Shown: positions 1 to 11,007, numbered from the stretch's first letter. The stretch: DNA of 64,000 nt from Poa pratensis (GCA_947311845.1 CAMZMU010000071.1:21652046-21716045); one strand, 5' to 3'. Made by a program: numbers and translations. Notes: generated by a model not told the origin, from the sequence alone.

Positions 1-79
1 CTGTGAAGTCTTATGTTAATGATTTTCTTCTTCACAGACCACCATCATGTAGTGTCCTCTTTCTGCCACTGAGGCACTG

Positions 80-208
80 CAACCTTTCTGATAGCATTAA
101 TTTTAGTGCATGTGCATACTAATAATCCAGCTACAAGAGCCCATTGGATCGAAGCTGGGACAGATTGCCGCCAACCTGTTAGAAATCAATGCATCTTTTT
201 ATTCGGAG
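80..208 (+). other. Possible exon of an upstream plus-strand gene (unrecognised)
   Basis: An open stretch reads ...QLQEPIGSKLGQIAANLLE... and ends at a good splice donor (GAG then GTGAGA at 209). It begins after a pyrimidine-rich tract and AG near 39. The peptide looks protein-like, but I cannot assign it to a family. It may be a late exon of a gene that starts left of the window, or a remnant. The rest of 209-950 has no coding signal that I can support. Confidence 0.25.
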
Positions 209-951
209 GTGAGAGTTTACCTGAATTTCAGTTATATCTCATCAGTTAGGTGTTCTTTCCTTGGCTATCCCGTGGCTTCAATAAAGCCTAGTAGCTAGTG
301 GCTTCGTCCAAACCATTGATAATATGGTACTTGTCAAATGACCTCTCGTTGCATGTGATCTTTATTAAGACCTTTCTGTAATATCCTACAGGATATTCCT
401 GCTAATAGCAAGTGCCTTGTTTTGTGAGTTGTCACTAGCAGTATGCAGAACTCTGGTATGTAGTCCAGTCTCCATAGGATGGAATTATCTTGCAACTGAT
501 GCAAGTTGATCTAAATTTTGTTGATAAGACGACGACAGATAATGGGTACAGTTATGGGGAAAACAACTTGCTTTCTCTTTACAAACCTACAGCCATCTGA
601 GCGATGCTTGTCATGCTAGTGCTCACTGTCATTTTCATGGCATCTTATAGCTGTAAGCCTGCAAGTGTCGCTAACTCTTATGACTCATGACACCGACTAA
701 CATAGTGCACGACCACATCCCAGCTTTAACTGATAGCTGCGTGGTAGTCTAGTCGCAGTCTGCTCTTGTATGCACTGAATGTTACCATTCTGTCAAATAT
801 CTGAAATCACTGCACCCCAAATTCGGATAAACAGCAAATCTATTTTTCAAAGAAATAATGAAGGGGGTGCAAAATGCAATATCAACTGAGGAACAATTCT
901 CAGTAATCGAGCATAGATTAATCAGGGTGAATAATGACAAGTTCAGTTTGG

Positions 952-1117
952 TGTTTGGACTTAAAATTATGAGAACAAGAATACTCCCTCCGTTCCAAAA
1001 TAGATGACTTCCATTTGTCTAAATACGGATTTGATGTTTGGACTTAAAATTATGAGAACAAGAATACTCCCTCCGTTCCAAAATAGATGACTTCCATTTG
1101 TCTAAATACGGATTCAA
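952..1117. repeat. 83-bp tandem duplication covering a MITE end and its flank
   Basis: The segment starting TGTTTGGACTTAAAATTATG at 952 recurs at 1035, exactly 83 bases later. It includes 30 bases of non-MITE flank plus the left half of a Stowaway element. The first copy therefore has only a left MITE arm, while the second continues into the complete element. Confidence 0.85.
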
Positions 1118-1166
1118 ATCCGTATTTAGACAAATGGAAGTCATCTAATTTAGAACCGAGGGAGTA
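1065..1166. mobile_element. Stowaway (Tc1/Mariner) MITE
   Basis: The element is 102 bp including the TA target bases. The left end is TACTCCCTCCGTTCC and the right end is CGAGGGAGTA. The two arms pair almost perfectly along their whole length, so the element would form one long hairpin. It lies about 190 bp downstream of the NAC stop codon, in or just beyond its 3' UTR. Confidence 0.9.
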
Positions 1167-1350
1167 ACTGTTTTTGCAGAATACCAAATGCCTAGATCGA
1201 AACCAAAGAATACATACTACAGAACTACCACCACAGTTTGCAGAGTCATGTTTGCCAAATAACTAAATCATTTTTTCTCTCTTTCTAGTTCAAATAAATT
1301 ATCTATTCCCCTCTTCTTATTTACAAGATTTCTCTGTTCTTCATTCCATC

Positions 1351-2498
1351 TCAGAACGGTGGCAGGACTGTCTGCCACATCCTCATCTGCGGTGAGCTTA
1401 TGGACTGCAGGTAGCTGCTGCTGACGTCCAGCCCAGGCGCCGGCGCCGGATTTACCATCAGCCCCAGCTGTTTCATGTTCCATGTTTGCAGGTCGTCCAT
1501 GTTCAGACCCGTGAACCAGTCGTTGTCCTCCTTGACCGTCACGATGGCCTGCCCCTGCGCCATGTCCCTGAAGCCGTGGTGGTGCTGCTGCTGCAGGCCG
1601 GAGGGGTTGTCGATCTCCGACGAGTCGTACGTCTGGAAGCTGTCAGACATGGCGTCGCCGGCCATGGGGTCCATCACCTCCCCGTTCTGTCTGTGGTGGT
1701 GCGGCACGGCCATGTCCAGCTCCACCTTCACCTTCTCCCAGTTGTTCTTCTTGTTGTACAGCCGACACAGCACCCACTCATCCAACTGCAAGGAAACAGA
1801 GCATCGTCACTTCGTCAGTATGGATCGAAGCAACGAGAATGGATTTTACTGAAAGGCAAACGCTGGGATCAGTACCTTGAGGGACCCCTTCTTGCCGGGC
1901 GCGCGGTCGGCTTCGGCGAGGCGGTACTCGTGCATGATCCAGTCGGTCTTGACGCCCCTGGGCGCCCTGCCGGCGTAGAAGACGAGCGCCTTCTTGATCC
2001 CCACCGTCCTCCCGCCGCTGGCCTTGGACGGCACCGGCTTGTCTGCGCCCGTTGCCTTCCAGTAGCCGCTGCCGGCGGAGCGGTTGGGGCGCGAGCCGTT
2101 GGGGTACTTGCGGTCCCGCGGCGTGAAGAAGTACCACTCCCTGCTCCCGAACAGCGCCCTCTCTGCACACACAAACGCGAGGAAGTTAGCACATTCGCTC
2201 TGTCTGAATCCATGAAGAGGGACGGAGCCAGCCATGGAAGAGAACAGGAAAAGCAGAGGAATTAATAATCAACGCACGCACCAGGCAGATCCCATGGATC
2301 GAACTTGTAGAGGTCGACCTCGGCGATGATGTGCACGGGCTGCGGCTGCTCCGCCACCTTCCTGCAGAGGTAGTGCACGACCAGCTCCTCGTCCGTGGGG
2401 TGGAACCGGAACCCCGGCGGCAGGTTGAGCTCCGCCTCCGCGTCCCCCGCCGGCGCCGTAATCGCCATCCCCGGCTCGGCCTTCACCATTGCCATCAT
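1351..2498 (-). CDS. NAC-domain transcription factor, SNAC/ATAF group
   Basis: Three exons: 2498-2282, 2162-1876 and 1785-1351 (stop included). The introns are 119 and 90 bp, both GT-AG, and the joined frame gives 312 aa. All five NAC subdomains are present: [15 protein letters not shown] at residues 26-39; [14 protein letters not shown] at 61-73; C, from [20 protein letters not shown] at 81 through [29 protein letters not shown] at 127-145 and [22 protein letters not shown] at 169-181. This fold dimerises and binds CACG-core promoter sites in the nucleus. The C-terminal 130 residues are the presumed activation region, with His and Gln runs and an acidic-aromatic patch ([16 protein letters not shown]). 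Intron positions and the [13 protein letters not shown]-terminus resemble the stress-induced SNAC1 group; that placement is inferred. The start is the first of two adjacent Met codons. No lesion is seen. Confidence 0.95.
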
Positions 2499-2960
2499 CC
2501 TCCCGGAACCTCGAAGAATCTAGACGACCACTTTCCAGAGAACTCCCCTCGTGCTAGCTATGTCCTGGCTGGAACGAAAGGCGGCTGCTGCTGATACCGC
2601 CTTCGGCTTCGCTGTTATCGGCGGGTGTGTTTCCTTGGCCACCAAGGCGGCTATATACGGGCCCTGCGGCACGCTCGTGGGCTCCGGATGAGCACGCCCG
2701 CGCCTGCCTGCCTCGAAGGCTCGCGCGTGGACAAGGGTTTGACCCTCGCGACGGCTCTGACGAAAGGGACAGAAGGGTCAAAAGAGATTCATTTTAGCAG
2801 CTGCGCGATAAGGAGGTTTTCGGGGCGGAAATTGTACATCAATAAACCTCGGCGAATGGCGTCGCCATGGTCGTCGGCCGTGACGACAGTCTCGGTGATC
2901 TTCACCGCCTGTGCGTGCGGTGCTCTCGGCCTCTCATTTGCGTCACGTGCAAAATGTAAA
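2499..2960 (-). promoter_or_regulatory. NAC gene promoter: TATA box and G-box
   Basis: On the minus strand a TATATAG box lies at 2657-2652, about 155 bases upstream of the ATG, leaving room for a short 5' UTR. A palindromic CACGTG G-box sits at 2944-2949, roughly 290 bases further upstream, in the context GTCACGTGC. Such G-box/ABRE-like sites suit a stress-responsive NAC gene, but function is inferred. I see no other gene between 2960 and 3430. Confidence 0.55.
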
Positions 2961-3455
2961 AAGGAGCCCACGCCGTCCTCCTGTAAATTTCTCGTCCCTG
3001 CTTTGGATTTTTATTTTCTCGTGGAGAAATTTTCATCAAAGGGCAGGGTCTTTTCAGGGAAAGAAAGTGAGGAGCTGCGTTTCACACACGCTATGTTCTT
3101 TTTCGATGAGCATCTTAGAAATGAGTGGTTATTTTAACAGCAGACAAGCTGCGTTCGATAACCCATAGATGGAATGTACTACGGCATATGCCATGAGCTG
3201 CTGCAGGTGTCTAAACCGTACGGAAGCCGTACGCCCTATATGACGATCGATCGACACAAGGATATGCTTGGGACATCATCACAACATTTAACAATTAACA
3301 AAAAAAAAAAGCATTTAACAATTCGAGCGGATAAATCCCAAGCATGGACCGTTCATACCTGGTACGGCCACAGACAGCTAGAGTCGGTGTATCTGTAACC
3401 TACTGTACTAAAAAAAAAACTTTGTTCCAATCTGCACGTGCCTTCGTCTCCATCT

Positions 3456-3742
3456 TTTTAGATAAAGAGTGTTTATTAATATCGAGAAGATACAACATGC
3501 ACCCAGCCTCTGCAACAACGCAATAACCGAAGCCATTACGGATGCACACAGCCAAAAGACAATAAAAAAAAAAAACAATAAGAAGAAGAAATAAAAAGAA
3601 AAGTCCCGCAAAAGAGTTACAGTCCTTGCAGCAGCCGCGCAACCACCACCAAAACAACACCTGATGTCCAAATCTTCAAAAGCAACGCCTTCAAGAAGAA
3701 CAGTGCCAGGCACAACCAATTAAGGCCAGACCTTGGATCCAG
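3456..3742 (-). mobile_element. Short LINE-type 3' fragment (retroposon) with target-site duplication
   Basis: On the minus strand the segment ends in ...CTCTTTATCTAAAAA, a 3' end with a short A tail. It is flanked by near-identical direct repeats: GCACGTGCCTTCGTCTCCAT... at 3434 and GCACGTGCCTTCATCCTCCA... at 3743. This fits target-primed insertion of a 5'-truncated non-LTR element. Only the 3' portion is present and it carries no conserved protein motif. Confidence 0.6.
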
Positions 3743-3944
3743 GCACGTGCCTTCATCCTCCATCTAGATGCGCTGAACCTGAACCTTACCTGGGTGCGCC
3801 TGGGGCGGCAGGGTGGGGTGGCGAGCAAATCTTCTGGTGGTTGGTAGGCCAGACAGACATACTAGCAGCGCCTTGTCGACCGCCGATGATCTTCATTCCT
3901 CTGGCGGTGGACTATGTTTTGACATTGCAGACGAAAAGGACGGA

Positions 3945-5565
3945 TGGACAGAGTGCTACCACCCTCGCGAAAGCTCTGCCCCTGTGGCGACTTGGCCTAC
4001 GTGCCGTACTCCGCTTGCTCTTCCCTTCTGCCTCCGATTCCGGCCTCTCTCCCCCACATCGCCGGCGGCCAAGGTGGCCGGAGGTGAGTGGGAGGGGGGC
4101 CTGGAGCTGTATAGTTAGGTTTTTAGTTAGTTTCTACTCTTCAATAAATTCAGATCTTGGTTTCATGGGTTTCTTCCTGCTGTTCTTCGTCCTGTCCATG
4201 GTGGCTGGGAGTAATGGCGGTGGAGAGGCCATGTTCCTCAGATCTGAAGGGGATCCGGTGGATCTCGAGTTCCTCGGTCTTGCAGCTTTGATTTTCAATG
4301 AGAGTCTCATCTCCTGCTGCTTGATTTCATCGGAGGAAGCCGCGCTGCTCGGGTCCCGTGGGGGGACCTTTCCTGACTCGTGGTCGTCCTCCTGCTTTGC
4401 GTTTTGGGCTACCGGCGCTGCTGTCTTGTCTGTACTCCACCGCGGCGTCAGGCGCTGCTTGCTTGCGGCCCTGGAGAAATCCTTTTGGGGTGAGGAAAAT
4501 GGCACAGCTCGCTGGTGGCTTTTGGTCAACCTCTTCGGATCTGAAGCTCAGCATCAAGCTTCGGTTGCCTACATGCTCATGGTTGGAGTCGTTGGTTGTG
4601 TACGTCCTATGCGTGCTTTTGTTGCTTGCCGCATCAGTTTGGATGTCTGCCAAGACCTGCACGTTGCGGCTGAGCAATGTGGTCAAATCATTGCAGCCGA
4701 TGACTCTGAATACCATATTGTTACGAAGGGTTGGCTTCTCCAGATTTATCAGGGAAGTGATTGGGACCGTGTATCCATGTTGTGCAGTACATTTCCCTGG
4801 ACTACTGCCACTACTTTTGGGTATGATGCTTCCTCTCATACAAGAATTAATACTGGTAGCAAGCTTGCAGTAATTGATGGCGACCAATTTTTGTTGCTAC
4901 AAGCCTGGTACATATTTGGAATGTTTGAGAAGTGCAGCATCACCATAGTTCAAATTTTGAGAGATTTTTGGCCGAGGTGCAAGTTTATCATTCTGTTTCT
5001 GGCCAATTCATTCAGAAGTGGCGTATCCATTAGTCTGGAGCTGAGCATTGGTCCTGATGAGCAGAATTTTCTCACATGCTTTTGTTGCACTGCTTTAGCG
5101 TTGATGGATGGTAATACTATTGAAGATACCGTCCCCTTACTGTTCGGGCTGTGTCACCGGAGGTGGACGACATCACCTTCGTTGTTGATCCTCAGATTTA
5201 ACGGAGGGGACTATTTGAGTTTGAGCTCGGTGAAGCCTATTCAACATCTACAGCTCAACACTTACAAACCTCAAGTGCATACGCCAGAAAGACTGTCGGG
5301 AGAGTCACCCGCAGGGCATCAACTGGTATGGAGCGCAAACGAGGCCCTTGGAGACTACATTTGCAGCAAGTTCAAGCTCGTACTGTCGACGGACGACCGA
5401 CCGCTGTTTGACTCCATTTGTAGTCTTCGGTATCTTCTATGCAAATCTTGGCCATCTACTATCTGTTATGTGCAGCTTAGCACTGCTGACCCTTGCTCTG
5501 TTGTGAGCTTTGTAAGCCTGTACTGGGATCGTTAAAGTAATATATCTTTTATGTTCAAAAAAAAA
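3945..5565 (+). mobile_element. Non-LTR-type retroposon carrying a long ORF
   Basis: The segment ends with TTATGTTCAAAAAAAAA and is flanked by 12-base direct repeats GAAAAGGACGGA at 3933-3944 and 5566-5577. This is the pattern of poly(A)-type retroposition. The 5' part is GC-rich and UTR-like. The element could be a non-autonomous LINE derivative or a retroposed transcript. No reverse-transcriptase or endonuclease motif was seen. Confidence 0.65.
4165..5535 (+). CDS. Unrecognised ORF inside the retroposon (456 aa from this Met)
   Basis: The same frame is open from 3733 (600 codons), but its first 70 codons lie outside the insertion, so the first Met well inside the element (MGFFLLFFVLSMVAG) is the more natural start. 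The stop is 30 bases before the A tail. The N-terminal stretch is hydrophobic and could be a membrane or signal segment. The rest has many Cys, Trp and Leu residues and no domain I know. A frame this long is unlikely by chance at this base composition, so it may be coding or recently coding. It could still be an accidental frame in a family consensus. Confidence 0.35.
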   Translation: MGFFLLFFVLSMVAGSNGGGEAMFLRSEGDPVDLEFLGLAALIFNESLISCCLISSEEAALLGSRGGTFPDSWSSSCFAFWATGAAVLSVLHRGVRRCLLAALEKSFWGEENGTARWWLLVNLFGSEAQHQASVAYMLMVGVVGCVRPMRAFVACRISLDVCQDLHVAAEQCGQIIAADDSEYHIVTKGWLLQIYQGSDWDRVSMLCSTFPWTTATTFGYDASSHTRINTGSKLAVIDGDQFLLLQAWYIFGMFEKCSITIVQILRDFWPRCKFIILFLANSFRSGVSISLELSIGPDEQNFLTCFCCTALALMDGNTIEDTVPLLFGLCHRRWTTSPSLLILRFNGGDYLSLSSVKPIQHLQLNTYKPQVHTPERLSGESPAGHQLVWSANEALGDYICSKFKLVLSTDDRPLFDSICSLRYLLCKSWPSTICYVQLSTADPCSVVSFVSLYWDR

Positions 5566-5577
5566 GAAAAGGACGGA

Positions 5578-6129
5578 CAGGCAGCTACGTACCTCCGAGG
5601 AAAGGGAAAAGGATCGATGGGTGCGGCTGCGAAAGCGACGAATACTACAGTAGATGGTGTGCACTTTCATATCCCTGGGCAAACAAATGGCTGTGCACTG
5701 CAGGAGTCTCTTCGGTGTGATTCTCCTTAATTTAGCAGGCTGCTGTGGTGGGCTTTCATATTGGAGGATGGTGTCACACAGCTGGTGATCGACCACTTAC
5801 TGCTATGCTACCATTAGCTGTCATCTGGTGGGCTAAACATGCATGGTTATTACAGTTTACAGGCGTAATGTGACAGGGAACACTCATGATCGTTAGCTAG
5901 CCTTCTGGGCATCCTTGGCCCTGTTTAGATTTCTGGGGAAATTTCCTTCTATCTCCTCAAACTCCCGCACCATAGTAAAGTGAAGACATGGTAAGGAGTG
6001 GACCTGTTCAAGGGCAGGCTGCCAGCGATTTCGGTTGACGCCCTCCGCGCTTTGCTCCGTCTGGACTCCGACTTGGCGACGGCTATCGAGGATGCCTCAT
6101 CCGCCATGCAGACCCACGAAATAGATTTT
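5578..6129. other. Unassigned spacer
   Basis: I see no gene or clear repeat. A short stretch near 6010-6125 can be read as a protein-like fragment (LPAISVDALRALLRLDSD on the plus strand), which might be a decayed gene piece. There are no splice signals to support it. Confidence 0.3.
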
Positions 6130-7600
6130 CGTCCCGCTTTATAAATAAAGCACCGGCCACCAAACAACCGACAGTACAAACCCGACACCACACAAGCTGA
6201 GGCAGCAGCAAACACACGCACACGGCCAAAGAAAGAAAAAAACAGAAATAAATGGAGACAAAGGCGGATCGACTAAACTACGATGACCCGTAACCGCTGC
6301 GCCCACTCCGAAGAAGTACCACCACGCTCCTTGCTTCGAATCATCTAGTACCAAGCAGCACCTTCAAGAAGGGAAGCTCACTCTGCCGCCCGGACCAGCA
6401 CACTGGTACTAGGGTTTCCCCCGACACACTCAGAGAGACGGACGACGGATAGCCACGACGCCCTTCAGGAAGGGATGATGCCACCCAAAGGCGGCACCGC
6501 GTCGGTGTCGGCCGAGCCAACAAGGATTTCTCCCGAATAACCATGTCCGCACTCCTGAAACGATCCGATGCACAGGAGCCCGCGAGGGCGAGGCCTCGCC
6601 ACCACCAGACTCACCACCCGCCAACATGCACCACCACGGCTACCAAGTCAACATCGTCGTCTCCCCGAAGCAACCGTCACGAGGACGGCAAGACGAAGGC
6701 GAAGAGGGCTAATACCGGAAGAGCAGAAACCGCGGCCGCGCGGAGGGAACTACCTCCACCGCCGAAGACGGTAGTCGACCGGACGCGACCACAGAGCACA
6801 CCAGTCCCCGTTAGGTCCGGCCGGGCCCGCCTGGCCCGTAAAGCCCCCTTGGGGGCAAACCAATCCTAACAGGGTCCAGCCGGGTCCAAATCGGACCCGT
6901 GAACCCCGTTGTCACGCTGCAACAAGCCGGCCACCATCGCTGCTGCCCCTGCACCCCTACCTCACCGTCCGCTGCCGAACGCGCTGCAGAAGAGACCTAC
7001 CCAGCCCGATCCAGATGAGCCCGTAGGCCCCGCACTGGGCCCCAAGGCCCAATCTGGATCACCAGGGCCCGATCTGGGGCAAGGACCCGATCCGGGCCAC
7101 CATGGCTGGTCACGGCCGAGCTCGCGAGCGGGCCGAGCCTCCCTGCAGCTCGCCGTCGCCCGTGGCGCTGCGCTGCCCGCAGCCCCACGTGCGCTGCCGC
7201 CGCCACGCCGCCCCCCGGCCGAGACCGGACCAAACGCCGCTGAAACGCACCGTCGCCTAGAGGTTGGAGCCCCGCCTCCTCCCACCAGGCGCGGGGAAGG
7301 ACAGGCCGCCGCCGCCCGGGCCGCGCCCGGCAGCCTCTGCCGACGGCGCGACGGAGGGAGGCGAGAGGGAGGGGACGGAGCGGGAGGGGGCCGAGGCCGC
7401 GGCCGGGCGGCGCGGCCGCGCGAGGGATGAGGGGGAGAGGAGGAGGGACAGGCGGCGCGGGCCGGCCGGCGGCGGCGGTGGCTAGGGTTAGGGTTGGCTA
7501 CGCTCGGGCAGGTGTGGCGGTCACTCAGGCTCGGCGCCTGGCTGGCCGGGCGTAGCGGCGAAGCTCGAATGGCACCTTTCTAGAGGACACTCTCCGCCAT
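6130..7600 (-). mobile_element. GC-rich non-LTR-like element remnant
   Basis: Read on the minus strand, this begins with an extremely GC-rich, CCG-repeat-rich segment (about 6840-7500) containing two telobox-type AACCCTA motifs near 7490. It ends near 6130 with a TTTATTTATAAAGC-type 3' end. Several overlapping frames are open on both strands only because of base composition. The layout resembles common Triticeae LINE-like retroposons; the family assignment is from general resemblance only. Confidence 0.4.
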
Positions 7601-7617
7601 GGAGACCCTGAGGGTCT

Positions 7618-8460
7618 GGACGTTTTTTATTTAAAACGGAAGCAAAAGTTCTGCCCCATTATATTAATGAAGTAGTTTCCAAGAAAAGTAAAAGTGCAAA
7701 TTATCACAACGGGTTACTCTCCCTGCATTATTGCGCTCAACCATTTAGCATTCGCGGTGACCCAAAGTTTTTGCTTCCGTTTTAATTTTCTTGACCCAAA
7801 GTATGCTTGTTGTGGAAGACGCGGGCATTCCTGTCATTACAAATTCTCCAAGATGCTAGCAAGGTGATTGAGGCAACGGCCTTTCGGTTGGAGGTAGAGG
7901 AGCCGGTCATGGAAATCTGCCAATCCTTACGGGAGAGCGCAAAGAGAGCATGTCATTGATGAGGGTCGAGAGCGTAGAGATCAAACCAATCATTGATGAG
8001 GCTCCAAAGTCTCACCGTGTACCGACATGGACGAGAAGACGAGCCACCAACTCGGTCTATCTCTTAAATAATGGGTTAGGACCACAATTTGGCCGCCCTC
8101 TCTTTGCTAACCGGTCCGCCGCCTAAAGCCTATTTTCAATTGCAAGCCATGTAAAAAACTTCACTTTGGGAGAAGCCCAATTTTCCAAATCATCTTCTTC
8201 ATGTTACCGGTGGGTGCACCAAGGAATTGAGCTTTATAGGCCAAAGCCAGCGAGTATTCTCCATTTGCTGAAAGATTCCCAAGTGATATCACCCTCCAAA
8301 GATAGTTGCGGCCAAAGCTCCACAAATTGCTCCAACATAGCAAATGAAAATTCATCGGTCGCACTCGAGATGCTCCACCTTTCCTTTTTGAAGGGAGGTA
8401 GACATGTTGGGGGGGGGGGGGGGGGGTGTCCTTTGGCTTTGATCCTTTCATCATTGAGGT
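7618..8460 (-). mobile_element. LINE fragment with degenerate reverse-transcriptase zinc-binding (zf-RVT) region
   Basis: Minus-strand translation shows pieces typical of plant LINE ORF2 C-termini. WRICNDRNARVFHNKH is encoded near 7850-7800. Around 8310-8165 there is an ANGEYSLALAYKAQFLGAP-type stretch followed by NMKKMIWKIGLLPK, as in the 'GxYSAKSAYxxQF...MxKxxWKxWAPPK' pattern. The frame is broken between these pieces, and an 18-base G run interrupts the upstream part at 8409-8426. The 3' end lies near 7620 next to an A/T-rich tail. It is dead. Confidence 0.7.
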
Positions 8461-8741
8461 AGATGGGTCTGGACATCGCCTCCCAGACCAAAGATGCTAC
8501 TGCTAGCCTCAATGTTGTTGGACTGTGATTTGTTGCTTTCATGCACTGATGATGTAGTTCTCATTGTTTCTATGTTAGCTACATTCTTCATTAATGTCGG
8601 GAGTTTGTTCCTTCTGCCCGATGTGCCTCCCCCTAAGGATCCTATTCCTCTATGGTCTAGTTGCACCTATGTTGTTCATTGGTGCGTGATGTCCAAGGCT
8701 CTTACCGAAGTTGCAATGGTTATGCCTACCGACAATGCTTG

Positions 8742-8742
<1 letters not shown>

Positions 8743-8772
<30 letters not shown>

Positions 8773-9005
8773 ACCACTCTCAAAAGACAAAATATGAGTA
8801 TTTGGGAGGGGGGGCGGGGCAAAAGACTAATATTTTTCCATCCAGACCCACCTGAAAAAATTCTTCACAAACTAGTCAAAAGTTGGTGTGTTGTGGTGTG
8901 GTGGGGGTGGGGGGATGGGCAAAAGACTAATATTTTCCCATCTAGACCCACCCGGAAAAATTCTTCACAAACTAGTCAAAAGTTGTTGGTGGGGGGGGGG
9001 GGGGG
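8743..9005. repeat. 100-bp direct repeat bounded by C and G homopolymers
   Basis: A segment with CAAAAGACTAATATTTT and ACAAACTAGTCAAAAGTTG occurs at about 8820 and again exactly 100 bases later at about 8920, with a handful of differences. The block is preceded by a run of 30 C (8743-8772) and followed by 15 G (8991-9005). The right flank ends in GGTCCATCACTG, reminiscent of an inverted hAT terminus, but no matching left end was found. Confidence 0.75.
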
Positions 9006-9044
9006 CAATGGCCCCCTGACTTGTACTAAGGTCCATCACTGCTT

Positions 9045-9545
9045 ATGACTACTGGTTGCAATCCTGCTGCTCCATTGTTTCGATTATGTGTGTAAATGAA
9101 GTTCCAAATGTGCTTGAGTGGAATGTCTGTGGGCTCAGTGCACCCTGATCGTTGTGCCATCTCATCCTTCTCTTGTCACAATGCCGTCAAGAAACCAAGC
9201 TGGAGAATGTCGGCGTCTACACTGCATCTTTCCTTTGAGGGCATCGTCTTAAGGGTTTTGCCCAGCGGCCGACAGTTGGTACTACAGGAGACATCCTTCT
9301 CCTCTAGGATGACAATGAAATTCACCAGCAATCACTTGCAAACTGGGGACTTTTGCCTCTGGTGCGTCGCTTAAATCCGATTGGTACTAGAGTAGTTTCT
9401 TTTTTGTCTCATGCACTCATGTCCCCATGAGTTGCATTTCCCTGCGGTTATTTTATTTTTCTGACTTCTGCATTGTATGTTTCCTTCTTCTTCTTGATCA
9501 ATGAAGTGGATTTTTTTGCCACGTTTGAAAAAGAGAAAAAAAAAG
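9045..9545 (+). mobile_element. Internally deleted LINE (endonuclease start joined to 3' end)
   Basis: Plus-strand translation gives LEWNVCGLSAP near 9112-9144 and LQET at 9282-9293. These match the 'WNVRGL...VCLQET' start of the LINE apurinic endonuclease domain, but with frame changes and stops between them. The segment then runs straight into a 3' end with ATCAATGAAG and an A-rich tail (9527-9545). Reverse transcriptase is missing, so this is a non-autonomous or decayed copy. Confidence 0.6.
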
Positions 9546-10735
9546 GTGTTTATGTAATTACATGTACAACTTCGGCAGTGTGCTCGGTATTGGGTGGGTT
9601 CTGGTAATCTAGTCTACATATTTGATTTTTTTAGCTACTGCGTGGATAGAATCAATAAGGCAAAACTTTTAAATCGTTTGTAAGCTAACTAAAGAGATAT
9701 CAATAAGGCAGTGTACAACTTTTAGCTACTGCTCGATGACGACGCCAGAGAGTGAGAGAGAGAGAGGAGGCGACGGTGAGAATGAGATGCTGGCCTCCTC
9801 GATCGCACGCACCTGGCGGCTAAGGTGAGGTCAGCAACGGCTCAGGCAAAGGCGCATCCAGGGAAGATGCCAGGGGATAGGAGTGACGCAAGCGCGGACG
9901 TAACCAAACCACAGGTGCGTTTACTTTGCTTCTTGAGATAGCCTTGACCTGACCGTACGTGCGCTAGATTGATCGAGTCATGGCGTCACGTTGGCCGCGC
10001 TGCAACTGCTCGGCGACTCTGCTTGAACTTGGTCGAATCAGCAAACAGGATTTTAGCACGTTCAGCACAAGGGCTGCACCGTGCCATACGATACGACGCA
10101 CACCGGCGGACAGGATAGTCCAACCACAGACATCAGCAGCCTGTTGAATACCACGACTTCTTCTCCGAACTGGCGGCCGGAAATCGTGAGAGCGGACAGA
10201 TGGCTTGGTTGGACTATGCTGCAACCCGCAGTCAACTAAAGTGCATTTGCTATCACTCAAATCATAGCCAACCATAGTGGACCTGTACGCTCTCTCGGTT
10301 AGAGCATATCCAACCAGCCCCTTTTGTCAGCGGACACATACGACCCTGCCCGCGGACAGGGTCGGACAACCATCAAATGTCGTGTCCTCCAACCACAAAG
10401 TGCATATGATATCCCTCAAATCCATGCATCGTACGATTTTTTGAAGTCACAAATAAATAGTACAAATCAAGTTACAATTATCCAGAGTATACAAAATAGT
10501 TATTCGTAGTACATAATTCAAATTCACTGATTTCCGATGAAGGTCCACATACGTTTTTCTTTTGAGAGGCTACGCACGCATGCATAAAAATCTTTCTGGC
10601 CCATCCTTCTTCTCTCTTAGCCAAACTCGCAAGGTTTGACCCGATCTCTTCGATTGATTTTGCAAGAAATCGCTGAAAATCTTCACATACTTGTTGCGGC
10701 AAATCCACACGCTGGATGCTCGAATAGCTAACTGT
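9546..10735. other. Unassigned spacer with a possible PIF/Harbinger terminus
   Basis: No gene is supported. From about 10300 the sequence AGAGCATATCCAACCAGCCC, followed by GCGGACA-rich sequence, resembles the 'GAGCAT-TCCAACC' ends of grass PIF/Harbinger elements. No opposite end or target duplication was identified. A minus-strand frame of about 90 codons (10478-10789) has no recognisable domain. Confidence 0.3.
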
Positions 10736-11007
10736 TACTCCCTCCGTTCCTTGATGTAAGGTGTATAGTTTTTTTTTAAAAAAATCCATAATATAAGGTG
10801 TATTTGTTATAAATGGATAATTTGATCCATCAAAAACTGAAATCTAGTATCAAAAGAGGTATTTAACGGATTGTATTCATTTTGTGCCTATAAAGAACTC
10901 ATCTCTCGCGATTTTTTCTAGAATTTTTTTTTGTCCCCTCTACGCAAAATACCATTGTCTTAATATTCGTGCAGAAAACTATACACCCTACATTCAGGAA
11001 CGGAGTA
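10736..11007. mobile_element. Stowaway-like MITE, 272 bp
   Basis: The left end is TACTCCCTCCGTTCC and the right end is AGGAACGGAGTA, with TA at both borders. Inner arm sequences (AGGTGTATAG on the left, CTATACACCCT on the right) are complementary. The right end lacks the usual GGG, so it is slightly eroded. Confidence 0.8.

Noticed and set aside
1475..2594. Plus-strand frames opposite the NAC exons (up to 259 codons)
   Set aside because: They are antisense shadows of the spliced NAC gene, which has conserved domains and correct splice sites.
4134..4887. Antisense frames of 131 and 186 codons across the retroposon ORF
   Set aside because: They are on the strand opposite the poly(A)-tailed sense direction and show no recognisable protein.
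6543..7485. Several overlapping open frames on both strands in the GC-rich segment
   Set aside because: They are open because CCG/GGC-rich DNA has few stops. Products are Arg/Pro/Ala low complexity with no domain.
7483..7496. Repeated TAGGGT considered as an interstitial telomere
   Set aside because: Only two units. It is better explained as telobox motifs in a GC-rich leader.
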